From JAZDRH01 sp047470865 (GTDB lineage Bacteria; Pseudomonadota; Gammaproteobacteria; Pseudomonadales; Pseudomonadaceae), in the NCBI RefSeq assembly GCF_047470865.1, contig NZ_JAZDRH010000012.1:23415-87414 (forward strand): a stretch of 64,000 bases of DNA, read 5' to 3'. The position numbers and the translations under genes were made by a program. This document shows, one piece after another, positions 1 to 8,720 of this stretch. The notes under the pieces are model-generated. The model saw only the letters and a program-made list of their open reading frames with translations. It did no database searches and had not been told where the DNA came from. Within the stretch, counting starts at the first letter, position 1. Each line of letters begins with the position of its first letter.

Positions 1-750
1 ATTGATAATAGTAGCGCCAGCCTGTTCAATAGCTTTAGCCAATACTACAATCTCTTCCCAATTGCTGCCTTGTTCAACTAAATCCAGCATAGAGAGGCGA
101 TAAATAATAATAAAACGCTCGCCAACAGCTTGGCGTACTCGCTTGACTATTTCAACGGGTAAGCGCATACGATTTTCATAGCTACCGCCCCACTCGTCAT
201 CACGATGATTAGTCTGGGCTACTAAAAACTGGTTAATAAAGTAGCCTTCTGAGCCCATTATTTCCACACCATCATAACCAGCCTCTTGGGCTAGCTTGGC
301 GCAGTTAATAAAGTCATTGATCTGCTTTTCAATACCTTCTGCATCTAGCGCTTTAGGTTTAAATGGATTAATTGGCGCTTGAATAGCACTAGGTGCAACT
401 GAATTTGGACTATAGGCATAACGCCCTGCATGCAAAATCTGTAAGCAAATTTTCCCATCTTCTGCATGTACAGCTTCAGTCACTATTTTATGTTTAGCTG
501 CTTCTTCACTTGTGGTTAGTTTGGCCGCGCCTTTATAAACAGCTCCTTCTTCATTAGGAGCAATGCCACCTGTAACCATTAGAGCAACGCCACCTCTAGC
601 ACGCTCTGCAAAATACACAGCCATTCGCTCAAAGCCATTTTTTTGCTCTTCTAACCCAGTGTGCATTGAACCCATAAGGGTACGGTTTTTTAATGTGGTA
701 AAGCCTAAATCTAATGGCGCTAATAAATGTGGGTAGTATGGATTGCTCAT
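1..750 (-). CDS. fadH: 2,4-dienoyl-CoA reductase FadH, N-terminal part (runs off the window)
   Basis: The first 250 codons of an old-yellow-enzyme family protein are visible; the rest lies beyond base 1. The N-terminus begins MSNPYYPHLLAPLDLGFTTL and continues with the MGSMHTGLEE stretch, LQILHAGRY, and the EVMGSEGYFINQFL and IIYRLSMLDLV motifs, which I recognise from E. coli FadH. FadH is an FMN, FAD and 4Fe-4S enzyme that uses NADPH to reduce 2,4-dienoyl-CoA during beta-oxidation of unsaturated fatty acids in the cytoplasm. The start ATG at 748-750 is preceded by GAGGAGAGGGT, a strong ribosome binding site. The gene is divergent from the AraC regulator at 896, with a 145-base shared upstream region, so the regulator may control it. 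The family is certain; the catalytic C-terminal domains cannot be checked here. Confidence 0.93.
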   Translation of the reverse strand, partial: MSNPYYPHLLAPLDLGFTTLKNRTLMGSMHTGLEEQKNGFERMAVYFAERARGGVALMVTGGIAPNEEGAVYKGAAKLTTSEEAAKHKIVTEAVHAEDGKICLQILHAGRYAYSPNSVAPSAIQAPINPFKPKALDAEGIEKQINDFINCAKLAQEAGYDGVEIMGSEGYFINQFLVAQTNHRDDEWGGSYENRMRLPVEIVKRVRQAVGERFIIIYRLSMLDLVEQGSNWEEIVVLAKAIEQAGATIIN

Positions 751-895
751 ACCCTCTCCTCTAGTAAACACGATAGGCGTTCGCCTTATTTATTGTTAGA
801 GCCAACATAATCACTACCCAAAGGTATAACAATGACTATAAATGACAACTTAATAACTTAAACATACACTAAAGAAAAACTTAGAAGGCTTTTGT

Positions 896-1951
896 ATGTC
901 TGCTAAAAAAATTCGACTTGGTGAAGTGAGCGTAGGTTTTACGCAAAGCATTCGTCTTGCTTTAGCTCATTTAACTATAGATGACCGCGAGCTATTTACC
1001 CGTTTTGGTTTAACCGAAAAGAAACTAAGCTCAGCTCATGGTCGTTTATCCATTGCCCGCTATATGCGCTTAGGACACGCCGCCACTGTACTGAGCCAAC
1101 GCCAAGACTTCGGCTTATTAATGGGACGTTTTACCAGTACAAACTTTTTAGGCTTAGCCGGTCTCTGCATTGCACAAGCTCCTAACGTTAGAACTGCCGC
1201 ATGGTTATTTCAGGAATTAGAACCGCTCTATGCGCAAAACTATCGAGGGCAAAGTTGTTTTAAGCTAGAAGCCAACCAAGGTGCCTGGCTAAGTTTTTAT
1301 TCGATTAGCCCTTATAACGATTTTAATCGTTTTGTTGTTGAGTCTGTGTTAAAGGGTTGGTGCACCCAACTAAGTGAATTATGCCAAGAGTCGATTAAAC
1401 CTGAGCGTGTAGAAATTGAATATGCTCCCCCTAGTTACTATGCCGCCTATGCTAACTTTCTGCATTGCCAGCCTCATTTTAATGCTAAAGAAAATCGTAT
1501 TTTTCTTAGCAATGAACAACTTGCTCTTAGTAATCCTAGGTTTTGCAGTAGTACCTTTGAAGCGATAAAAAGTCTTTGTTTTAGCCAATTAGAACAGCTG
1601 AAACAGACCTTTACCTGGCGTGAACGCATCACTCATTTATTAGCGACAGCGCTTAAAAATGGTGAGCCTACTCTTGAACAAATAGCCTCCTTAGTAAAAC
1701 TCCCTGCCTGGACCTTGCGCCGCAAATTAGAAGCTGAAGGCGTTCAATTTCGCCAACTTATCAACCAAGTTCGCTATTCATTAGCCAGTACTTATATTAG
1801 TGATACTGAATTAAGCTTTAGTGAAATTGCTTGGTTATTGGGATTTTCCTCCCCCGAGGCGTTTCAACGCGCATTTAAACGCTGGAGCAACCTAACGCCT
1901 GGCTGCTACCGTAAACAAGCCATTGATCAATACAATCAAAATCTGACCTAG
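896..1951 (+). CDS. AraC-family transcriptional regulator
   Basis: A 351-residue cytoplasmic DNA-binding regulator. Residues about 20-210 match the arabinose-binding-like N-terminal domain of the long AraC regulators (OruR/ArgR-type organisation). Residues about 245-345 form the two-helix-turn-helix AraC DNA-binding domain, with the second HTH ending in the family signature around GFSSPEAFQRAFKRW. It lies divergent to fadH, so a role in regulating dienoyl-CoA reductase or fatty-acid use is a reasonable guess from position; the ligand cannot be read. The next reading frame downstream (FecI-like sigma) belongs to an iron-regulated operon with its own Fur-type site, so the two are probably not cotranscribed functionally. 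Confidence 0.87.
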   Translation: MSAKKIRLGEVSVGFTQSIRLALAHLTIDDRELFTRFGLTEKKLSSAHGRLSIARYMRLGHAATVLSQRQDFGLLMGRFTSTNFLGLAGLCIAQAPNVRTAAWLFQELEPLYAQNYRGQSCFKLEANQGAWLSFYSISPYNDFNRFVVESVLKGWCTQLSELCQESIKPERVEIEYAPPSYYAAYANFLHCQPHFNAKENRIFLSNEQLALSNPRFCSSTFEAIKSLCFSQLEQLKQTFTWRERITHLLATALKNGEPTLEQIASLVKLPAWTLRRKLEAEGVQFRQLINQVRYSLASTYISDTELSFSEIAWLLGFSSPEAFQRAFKRWSNLTPGCYRKQAIDQYNQNLT

Positions 1952-1977
1952 ATGGTTGTTTTTTGCTACAGACAAAT

Positions 1978-1996
1978 CATAATGATAACAATTATC
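1978..1996. promoter_or_regulatory. Fur-box-like operator upstream of the first FecI sigma gene
   Basis: CATAATGATAACAATTATC matches the 19-bp Fur consensus GATAATGATAATCATTATC at 16 positions. It lies directly upstream of the sigma factor, which implies repression by Fur-Fe(II) when iron is sufficient. The site also argues that the sigma start is downstream of it. Confidence 0.75.
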
Positions 1997-2014
1997 AGTT
2001 TGAGTACATGTTTT

Positions 2015-2551
2015 GTGTCTAGCTCCACTCTAGTGACAAATCACTGCCAGCAATTTCATAACCTCTATCTTTCTCACCATGCCTGGCTAATCAATTGGTT
2101 GCGCCGACGTCTAGCGCACGCTGAGCAGGTTGAAGATTTAGCCCAAGATACCTTTATGCAACTGCTTGGACGTCAGCAACTTATTGCTGAGCTACAGCAA
2201 CCCAAAGCTTGGCTATCTACCGTAGCGCACGGCCTTTTAGTGGATAAAATACGGCGCGAGAAAGTTGAGCAAAATTATTTAAAAGTTATCTCTCAGTTAC
2301 CTGAAAATCATGCACCTTCGCCAGAAATAAAATTACTCTTATTAGAAGCGCTAGCCCAGCTTGATATTCTGCTCGATGGTTTAGCCCCTAAAGCTCGCCT
2401 AGCGTTTTTATTGTCACGTCTTGAAGGTTTAACCTATAAAGAAATTGCGCAACAGCTAAATATCAGCCTAAGTTCAGTGGAAAAATATATGGCCAGCGCT
2501 ATTAAGCATTGCTTTAAATTACAAATGAGCTGGAAAGCGACTGAGTCATGA
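2015..2551 (+). CDS. ECF sigma factor, FecI type (iron signalling), copy 1
   Basis: A sigma-70 region 2 / region 4 protein of about 178 residues. Region 2 carries the DLAQDTFMQLLGR motif and region 4 the GLTYKEIAQQLNISLSSVEKYM helix-turn-helix, both typical of FecI-like iron-starvation sigma factors. The open frame extends back to 1952, but a Fur-type site sits at 1978-1996. GTG at 2015 gives an N-terminus (VSSSTLV) resembling Pseudomonas homologues, so I chose it; ATG 1982 is the alternative. Its stop overlaps the start of the FecR gene by four bases (ATGA), so the two are translationally coupled. Unusually, no TonB-dependent receptor follows this pair; a PepSY membrane protein does. Confidence 0.86.
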   Translation: MSSSTLVTNHCQQFHNLYLSHHAWLINWLRRRLAHAEQVEDLAQDTFMQLLGRQQLIAELQQPKAWLSTVAHGLLVDKIRREKVEQNYLKVISQLPENHAPSPEIKLLLLEALAQLDILLDGLAPKARLAFLLSRLEGLTYKEIAQQLNISLSSVEKYMASAIKHCFKLQMSWKATES

Positions 2552-3501
2552 GCAACTCAATACCTGATGCTATTTTAGATCAAGCTATTGATTGGCTAGT
2601 TAAATTACATAGTGGTGAAAATACGGCCTCTGTTAGCAAGGCAATAACTGATTGGCGCCAAGTCGACCCTTTGCATGAACAGGCATGGCAAGCCTTGCAA
2701 CAAACTGAGCAACAATTAGCTCAGGTTAAGCGGCTTAATGGTGCTTTAGCATTACAAACGCTTACCACTCAAGCGCCCCGTTATAGCCGTCGCCAAGCTT
2801 TAAAATTATTAGCCCTATGTGGCCTTGCACTACCTGTTGGTTATTGGGCATGGAAAGAGCAAAGCTGGCTAAGTTTTACTGCTGATCTAAAAACAACGGT
2901 AGGCGAAATTCAAGACTTCAAATTAAGCGATGGTTCAAAGCTGATACTCAATACCAATACCGCCTTAGATATCACAGTTGATGATAACAACCGCCGTATT
3001 TCTCTTCTTAAAGGCGAACTCTTTGTTGAAATTGCACAGCATCACCGTCTAGCCATGCATATTTTAACTAGCCATCTACGACTTAAAGCACGTGACGCTC
3101 AAATCGCTGTACGTTTACAAGGTGATACCACTCAAGTATATCTGCAGCAAGGTACAGCACTGGCTAAACGCAATGACCAAAGCGTTATTGAACTTGCCTC
3201 GCCGAATACCTATGAAATTACTGCGCATCAAGTCATTACAACAAATAATCATCGCCAAACACCTATAGCTTGGACACGCAAGCAATTAGTGGTACGTCAA
3301 ATGCCGCTGGCACAATTGTTAGCAGAGTTAAATAGATATCAACGTGGCTGGATTACCTACGATGACTCTATCTCCCAACTAGAAGTATCAGGTGTATTTC
3401 AGCTTGCCCATATTGAGCAAGCCTATTTAGCACTAGCTAACTCCTTACCTGTACGCTATGAGCAAGTTACACCTTTTTGGATACGTTTTAGTGCTGCTTA
3501 A
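2548..3501 (+). CDS. FecR-like anti-sigma / sigma regulator, copy 1
   Basis: A 317-residue inner-membrane regulator. The N-terminal DUF4880-type segment (about 8-50, with the AIDWLVKL and DPLHEQAWQ motifs) binds the sigma factor in the cytoplasm. One membrane span lies near residues 85-105 (LKLLALCGLALPVGYWAW). The periplasmic FecR domain follows (about 115-205, with TVGEIQDFKLSDGSKLILNT), and a C-terminal STN-contacting segment ends the protein. In this family the periplasmic part hears an outer-membrane receptor and controls the partner sigma, here the gene overlapping by four bases. No receptor is adjacent, so its partner receptor must be elsewhere, possibly at 41540-49817 or 54311. Confidence 0.87.
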   Translation: MSNSIPDAILDQAIDWLVKLHSGENTASVSKAITDWRQVDPLHEQAWQALQQTEQQLAQVKRLNGALALQTLTTQAPRYSRRQALKLLALCGLALPVGYWAWKEQSWLSFTADLKTTVGEIQDFKLSDGSKLILNTNTALDITVDDNNRRISLLKGELFVEIAQHHRLAMHILTSHLRLKARDAQIAVRLQGDTTQVYLQQGTALAKRNDQSVIELASPNTYEITAHQVITTNNHRQTPIAWTRKQLVVRQMPLAQLLAELNRYQRGWITYDDSISQLEVSGVFQLAHIEQAYLALANSLPVRYEQVTPFWIRFSAA

Positions 3502-3580
3502 AAAGAATTACGGGTTTTGACAAGCTTATCCGTCTTTAACATAAAGCCCTATTCATTTATTTTTGTAGCAGTCCTTCCTT

Positions 3581-5221
3581 ATGTCCAAACAACCTAATCG
3601 CGCTAAAATTTGGTTTTTAGTGCACAGTTACCTTGCTTTGCCTATTTGGTTTTTCATGCTCATCATTTGCTTAACAGGTACCTTGGCTACTGTAAGCCAA
3701 GAAATTGTTTGGCTAGTGGATCCATCTGTACGTGCCAGTGCACCTGATGACGATACGCCACGCCTGTCTTACGACGCTATAATTAAAGAAGTTAACCAAC
3801 AAAAACCTGAATTTTTTATTAATTACTTTGATCGCCCCAGCGAAAGCCACTTTGCACTTGTTGTCCAAGGAAACTTACCTGACGGGCAAAAGCTAAGTTA
3901 TTACGTCAATCCTTATACAGGAAAAATCCAAGGGCAAAGTCCTGACTTCAACTTTAAGCAGTTTACCCGTGCACTCCATGGCTGGTGGCTGGTGCCTTTT
4001 ACGAATGGCTATAGTTGGGGGTGGTATTTAGTTTGTTTAATGGCATTGCCTATGCTGGCCTCTTTAATTACAGGCTTAGTTGTTTATAAAAAGTTTTGGA
4101 AAGGCTTTTTAAAGCCTCGTCTGCGCATTAGTAAAGGCGCACGAATTTTCTGGGGTGACTTCCACCGGTTAGCGGGCTTATGGTCGATCGCTTTTATTTT
4201 TATTATGGCTGTAACAGGTATTTGGTTTATGGCGCAAGCTATTATGGCAGATAACCAAATTACCTATCGTAGCCAGCAAGATATTGTACTTATTGCACGT
4301 GATGCAGTTCCACAATCAACAGGCTTACCTGAAAAAGCTAGCATTGAGCATATTCTGGAAAACGTAAAGCAACATATTCCCACATTAACACCACTCTACA
4401 TTGGCTTAAACAGCGATGCTTACAGCCCTATCACCGTATGGGGCATGGGCACTTACCCGTTAATGAGTCAATCGGCAGAAGTAAATCCCTACACAGGGGA
4501 AATTATGAGTACCCGCCTACTCAGTGACCGTAACGCCTTCGAGTTCTTTGCTGAATCAATGCGTCCATTACATACGGGGGATTTTGGTGGATTATGGATC
4601 AAATTACTCTGGTTCTTCTTTGGCTTGCTCTTAACCTTTATGGTTCTCAGTGGCTTGCTCATTTGGACTAAACGAACCTGGCATGCCACCCAAGCACTAC
4701 TTAAAAAATCACCTCAGAACAAACCTAGTTTATGGAAACGCTGGCGTTTTCATCTGAACATACTATTAGTCTGTATTCCTATCTACTTTATGTCGCAATA
4801 CTTCCATGACCAAGCCTTTAACCGCGGTGCACTAGGGCTAGGAGAACATATTATAGGTGATATTTCGGTAGGGCCTTGGACGGTTAAACTAGCCGAAATG
4901 CATGACGAAGCGCCAGAAGCAGAAGCCTATATTGGCTATGAAAAAGAGTTTACTGCGGCCATAAGTTTAGCTGATAGCCAGCAAATTAAGGCTATGTACT
5001 TAAACCTAGGTAAGCCTCGAAGTTTACGTACTGCAGGCGGATTATTTTCTGGCTCACCTTATCGTTTATTTACAGAAATTGTGGTTAACCCAGATACGTC
5101 GCTTGATGCACTTTTGTTTCTCACCGTGGAGGGCTGGGATGGATCAGTGCATCAAGCGACGTTACCTCTTAGCGAAGCTTCTCCTGCCACTATTCAATGG
5201 TTAAAACAACAAGGAAAATAA
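3581..5221 (+). CDS. PepSY-associated membrane protein, putative siderophore-iron reductase
   Basis: A 546-residue integral membrane protein of the PepSY-TM family. The N-terminal span is near residues 15-38 (YLALPIWFFMLIICLTGTL). PepSY-type periplasmic segments contain YVNPYTGKIQG (about 108-118) and EVNPYTGEIMS. Further spans are at about 155-175, 200-222, 340-362 and 388-405. Conserved histidines lie in membrane-proximal positions (ALHGWW, DFHRLAGLW, MRPLHTGDFGG, WRFHLNI), as in proteins that reduce ferric siderophores in the periplasm (FoxB and FpvG type). It follows the FecI/FecR pair by 79 bases and precedes a small exported protein; together these form a probable iron-starvation operon. 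The reductase role is inferred from family and context. Confidence 0.82.
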   Translation: MSKQPNRAKIWFLVHSYLALPIWFFMLIICLTGTLATVSQEIVWLVDPSVRASAPDDDTPRLSYDAIIKEVNQQKPEFFINYFDRPSESHFALVVQGNLPDGQKLSYYVNPYTGKIQGQSPDFNFKQFTRALHGWWLVPFTNGYSWGWYLVCLMALPMLASLITGLVVYKKFWKGFLKPRLRISKGARIFWGDFHRLAGLWSIAFIFIMAVTGIWFMAQAIMADNQITYRSQQDIVLIARDAVPQSTGLPEKASIEHILENVKQHIPTLTPLYIGLNSDAYSPITVWGMGTYPLMSQSAEVNPYTGEIMSTRLLSDRNAFEFFAESMRPLHTGDFGGLWIKLLWFFFGLLLTFMVLSGLLIWTKRTWHATQALLKKSPQNKPSLWKRWRFHLNILLVCIPIYFMSQYFHDQAFNRGALGLGEHIIGDISVGPWTVKLAEMHDEAPEAEAYIGYEKEFTAAISLADSQQIKAMYLNLGKPRSLRTAGGLFSGSPYRLFTEIVVNPDTSLDALLFLTVEGWDGSVHQATLPLSEASPATIQWLKQQGK

Positions 5222-5223
5222 AC

Positions 5224-5535
5224 ATGCGTAAATTAACTTTAGGTTTGCTTTGTATGCTTGCAAGCTTTACTGGTTCTGCGTTGGCTCATGCTCCGTACTT
5301 AAACTGCAAGTTACAAGAGCAGGACATGATTCACTGCAAAGGCGGTTTTAGTGATGGTAGTTCAGCCAGACAGGTCACACTGGATGTAATCAATGATCAA
5401 GAAACAATTTTGATTCATTCTAAGCTGGACGATAAGTCAGAAATCCGTTTTAAAAAGCCCAGCGAACCTTTCTACATTTTGATGGATGTAGGCGCAGGGC
5501 ATACAGCCATTGTTGAAGGAGCAAGCCTGAAATAA
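5224..5535 (+). CDS. Small exported protein of the FecI-FecR-PepSY operon, function unknown
   Basis: A 103-residue protein. I chose ATG 5224 over the upstream ATG 5197 because AAGGA lies seven bases before it and because it starts a clean signal peptide (MRKLTLGLLCMLASFTGSALA, cut after ALA). The mature part is about 80 residues and has two cysteines, CKLQEQDMIHC, that could form a disulfide or bind metal. The gap to the PepSY gene is two bases, so the two are almost certainly cotranscribed. Similar small periplasmic proteins accompany PepSY reductases in other iron loci; I do not recognise a named domain. It ends exactly where the convergent methyltransferase gene begins. Confidence 0.72.
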   Translation: MRKLTLGLLCMLASFTGSALAHAPYLNCKLQEQDMIHCKGGFSDGSSARQVTLDVINDQETILIHSKLDDKSEIRFKKPSEPFYILMDVGAGHTAIVEGASLK

Positions 5536-6294
5536 TTAGGCTTTTATCGCTTCAAAAGTGACAGTATTCATTGCTTGTTGCGCTGGTTTTGACCAATCAT
5601 AATCAGCACAACAGCGCACTTTAGTAAAGCCAATGCTATTAAGTAATAATCTAAATTCCTCTAATCCATACCAACGTAAAACAAAGCGTTGAAGTTCAGT
5701 TTGTGTTAATACGCCTTTTTCATATAACTCATATTTAAGCAGCTGCTCTGTGGTTTGCGTATGCCAGCTAATAGCCTGCTGCCTTGCTGTTAATAAGAGT
5801 CCTTTCTGAGCATTAATAGGTAAGCTATAGACTGTTTCTTTTTGATCTTTCCACTGCATAGGAAAATCTAAATCTACTATTAGCTTGGCCCCCTTGTTTA
5901 AATGCATATAACAGGCTTTCAAGGCTTTTTTTGCTTGCTGAAAATCTGTAATTAAACAAAATGAACCCGTGGGAATAATAATGGCATCATAGCGCTTAAC
6001 TAGATTAAAGGATGTCATATCAGCTTGATATAACTGAGCAAGCTGCCCATATTGCTGGCAGTTTTGCTGGCATTTTTCCAACATAAAAGCACTATTATCT
6101 AGCCCTTCAATATCAAAACCTGCCTGCAAAAGGGGCACTAAGATACGCCCAGTACCCACTGCTGGCTCTAAAATAGTGCCTGAAATATCAGCCAGTTGCT
6201 CTCTATAAAATTCAATATCACCATCTAGTGAATGGCCTATAGGCTTAGATAAGTCGTAATACAATGTACTAAGTGGACCATAATCAATGTACAT
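5536..6294 (-). CDS. Class I SAM-dependent methyltransferase
   Basis: A 252-residue cytoplasmic protein with the Rossmann methyltransferase motif I ILEPAVGTGRILVPLLQAGF (about 40-59) followed by motif II GLDNSAFMLEKC (about 64-75) and a YDAIIIPTGSFCLI post-motif. This is the Methyltransf_25 / TehB-like arrangement. The substrate cannot be deduced. It converges with the upstream small exported protein with no intergenic space. The gene on its 5' side, at 6365, is on the same strand, 70 bases away. Confidence 0.8.
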   Translation of the reverse strand: MYIDYGPLSTLYYDLSKPIGHSLDGDIEFYREQLADISGTILEPAVGTGRILVPLLQAGFDIEGLDNSAFMLEKCQQNCQQYGQLAQLYQADMTSFNLVKRYDAIIIPTGSFCLITDFQQAKKALKACYMHLNKGAKLIVDLDFPMQWKDQKETVYSLPINAQKGLLLTARQQAISWHTQTTEQLLKYELYEKGVLTQTELQRFVLRWYGLEEFRLLLNSIGFTKVRCCADYDWSKPAQQAMNTVTFEAIKA

Positions 6295-6364
6295 AAAAAA
6301 CCTTATTCTATTTGGTCAATGCTAACAAAATGGCTGGTTAAGCAATGGCTAAGACTATCATTAG

Positions 6365-6736
6365 CTAGTGCTTTGCTTCTTGTTGAATTAATATTTTATC
6401 GCCCATATCAGAAGGGTTATAGAAAATATTAAGCTCATCACCTACAGCATGCTCACCCTCAAGCTCCACCTTAAAGCGCGTGATATTGCGTCCATCCACA
6501 CCCGTAAACACTAAGGTGTAAACGTCTATATTGCCGCGATACCACTCTTTAGCAGAAATATTCTCTTTAGCGGTTACTTTAGCCACGGCAGAAGCAAAAA
6601 ACTGCTGGCGATATTCTTGCTTCTTGTTTTCTTGATAAATACTGTAAATAGCTGTACCTAAACTAATAGCAAGAATAATTAAAATGACAGCTTTACGGCG
6701 TACAGACATGGGCGATTTGGAATGTTTTAGCAGCAT
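6365..6736 (-). CDS. Small membrane protein, DUF3592-like
   Basis: A 123-residue protein with one N-terminal membrane span (about 14-34, VILIILAISLGTAIYSIY) and an exported domain. The pattern VYTLVFTGVDGRN followed by VGDELNIFYNPSDMGDK resembles DUF3592 proteins, where a converted 'f(x)-style' beta domain ends in a YNP motif. No function is known for this family. AGGT lies eight bases before the ATG. Confidence is good that it is a gene and modest for the family name. Confidence 0.62.
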   Translation of the reverse strand: MLLKHSKSPMSVRRKAVILIILAISLGTAIYSIYQENKKQEYRQQFFASAVAKVTAKENISAKEWYRGNIDVYTLVFTGVDGRNITRFKVELEGEHAVGDELNIFYNPSDMGDKILIQQEAKH

Positions 6737-6820
6737 GGTATTTACCTGACGAAATCTGCAGTCAGTTTAGCAGCAGTTTATCTTTGATGGGCACGTAAAT
6801 AGTTACAGTTTTTATATTTT

Positions 6821-6849
6821 AAAGCAGGCTATTTGATTTAGCCTGCTTT
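6821..6849 (-). terminator. Rho-independent terminator downstream of gabD
   Basis: A perfect ten-base stem, AAAGCAGGCT with AGCCTGCTTT, around a nine-base loop. It lies 34 bases beyond the gabD stop and is followed on the minus strand by an A/T-rich tract; it could also serve the plus strand. Confidence 0.7.
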
Positions 6850-6882
6850 TCTATTAAGGCTTTATTTTCAGCCATTGTGTAG

Positions 6883-8337
6883 CTAATTTCCTAAATCAAT
6901 GCACATATATTTTTGCTCAAGATACTCTTCAATACCGTAACTTGAACCTTCGCGTCCCAAGCCTGATTGCTTAACACCGCCAAAAGGCGCTACCTCGTTG
7001 GAAATAAGTCCCGTATTAATGCCTAGCATGCCATAATCTAAGGCTTCTGCTACGCGCCATTGACGTGATGCATTTTGCGTATAAATATAGGCCGCTAAAC
7101 CAAACTCTGTATCATTTGCCATTGCTATTGCTTGCTCTTGGCTATCAAAGCGAAACAATGGCGCGAGCGGTCCAAAGGTTTCCTCTTTGGCAAATAACAT
7201 CCTTTGATTTGCTTCTGCAATGACAGTGGGCTCAAAGAAAGTTTGCCCTAATTCATGTGGTTTTCCGCCTATAAGTACTCGTCCACCTTTGGCGATGGCA
7301 TCTGCAATATGGGTTTGCAGCTTCTCTACGGCGGCTTGATCTATCAGTGGTCCTTGAGTAATACCCTGTTCTACACCGTTACCCACGCGCAGATTCTTTA
7401 CAGCTGAAATAAGCTGTTCAGCAAGTTCATCATACACGCCTGCTTGCACATAAATTCGATTTGCGCACACGCAGGTTTGTCCGCTGTTGCGAAACTTAGA
7501 TGCCATAATTCCTTCAACCGCAGCCTCTATATCAGCATCATCAAATACAATAAAAGGTGCATTACCACCTAGTTCTAACGAAAGCTTTTTAATCGTTGGG
7601 GCACATTGTGCCATTAACAAACGCCCTACCTCTGTTGATCCTGTAAAGCTTAATTTGCGTACTATAGGACTTTCACAAAGTACTTTACCAACAGCCTCTG
7701 CAGGACCTGTAATAACCTGCAATACACCGGCTGGAATACCCGCTTGCTCTGCCAGTTTAGCTAACGCCAATGCCGTAAAAGGTGTTTGCTCTGCAGGTTT
7801 TACAATAATGCTACAACCCGCTGCTAATGCTGGCGCTACTTTGCGCGTAATCATTGCTGCAGGAAAATTCCATGGGGTTATGGCAGCACATACTCCCACA
7901 GGCTGTTTAATGGTTATTAAGCGTTGCCTTGTATTGGGCGTTTGCAGCACATCTCCTGCAACACGCTTAGCTTCTTCGGCAAACCAAACAATAAAAGAAG
8001 TAGCGTAGGCAACTTCACCACGAGCCTCTGACAACGGCTTGCCCTGCTCAGCCGTCATAATTTGGGCAATATCTTCTTTGGCTGACAAAATAAGTTCTGC
8101 CCATTTTAATAGGGCTGCACTGCGTTCTTTAGCTGTAGTTAACTTCCATTGCTGCTGAGCCTTTTCTGCCGATTGAATAGCTAACTGTGTTTGCTCAGCT
8201 GTAATAGCAGGCACCTTTCCAAGTATCTGCCCCGTTGCAGGATTAGTGACAAAAATCTTCTGCTGATTATCTGCAGCCACCCACTGTCCATCAATAAAAC
8301 AGCGCTCAATCAATAAATTAGCATTATTTAGCTGCAT
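6883..8337 (-). CDS. gabD: Succinate-semialdehyde dehydrogenase (NADP+)
   Basis: A full-length 484-residue aldehyde dehydrogenase. Visible signatures are the nucleotide-binding AAITPWNFPAAMITRKVAPA (about 151-170), the FTGSTEVG turn (232-239), the active-site base E255 in LSLELGGNAPF, the catalytic cysteine C289 in NSGQTCVC, and the C-terminal EVAPFGGVKQSGLGREGS. These features and the length are those of GabD, which oxidises succinate semialdehyde to succinate in the GABA shunt. C289 is followed closely by a second cysteine (C291), as in redox-regulated GabD proteins. No gabT or gabP neighbour is present; upstream lies accessory DNA, so its partners may have been separated by insertion. Confidence 0.93.
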   Translation of the reverse strand: MQLNNANLLIERCFIDGQWVAADNQQKIFVTNPATGQILGKVPAITAEQTQLAIQSAEKAQQQWKLTTAKERSAALLKWAELILSAKEDIAQIMTAEQGKPLSEARGEVAYATSFIVWFAEEAKRVAGDVLQTPNTRQRLITIKQPVGVCAAITPWNFPAAMITRKVAPALAAGCSIIVKPAEQTPFTALALAKLAEQAGIPAGVLQVITGPAEAVGKVLCESPIVRKLSFTGSTEVGRLLMAQCAPTIKKLSLELGGNAPFIVFDDADIEAAVEGIMASKFRNSGQTCVCANRIYVQAGVYDELAEQLISAVKNLRVGNGVEQGITQGPLIDQAAVEKLQTHIADAIAKGGRVLIGGKPHELGQTFFEPTVIAEANQRMLFAKEETFGPLAPLFRFDSQEQAIAMANDTEFGLAAYIYTQNASRQWRVAEALDYGMLGINTGLISNEVAPFGGVKQSGLGREGSSYGIEEYLEQKYMCIDLGN

Positions 8338-8372
8338 ATACTCACCCCAAAATTATTTTCAACAATCGCCTG

Positions 8373-8649
8373 CTAATGTCCTCTAGAATAAGTTTCCCAA
8401 AACTGAAAACTATCAAGGCCAATTCGTAATTCACCTAATGTACCATCATAAAACTCCCAGCTATTTTCATTGATAAGAATTTACTCATTTCCTATTCAAT
8501 TGCTCTTCCCACCAGTAAACCTGTTGCATATTTCCCATGGGACCAAATGTTGATCTCTCCCAATGAGGAGCCAGACCATAAAAAAGATTCAAAACTAGAA
8601 GTATTAGTCAGTACTACTTTTACTTTATCGCAACGCTCTGTAGTGGCTG
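8373..8649 (-). pseudogene. Debris of an unknown gene, interrupted and cut by the IS3 element
   Basis: The 310 bases between gabD and the IS hold two minus-strand coding-like stretches. One runs from the IS edge (8649) to a TAG at 8492-8494 and ends HGKYATGLLVGRAIE. The other ends at a TAG at 8373-8375 and reads NENSWEFYDGTLGELRIGLD near its end. Both look like protein sequence rather than random translation, rich in small polymorphic-toxin-immunity-like residues, but I cannot name the family. They may be tail pieces of one or two small genes whose starts were lost when the IS inserted or deleted DNA. Confidence 0.4.
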
Positions 8650-8720
8650 TGTAATCCCCCCTCAAAACCACAGAGGCTATTTGTAGAAAATTTCATTAAT
8701 ATAAACTCAAGGAGTTTTCT

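Noticed and set aside
7487..8008. 173-codon plus-strand open frame opposite gabD
   Set aside because: It lies wholly within gabD, has no ribosome binding site and reads as the antisense shadow of a high-quality gene.
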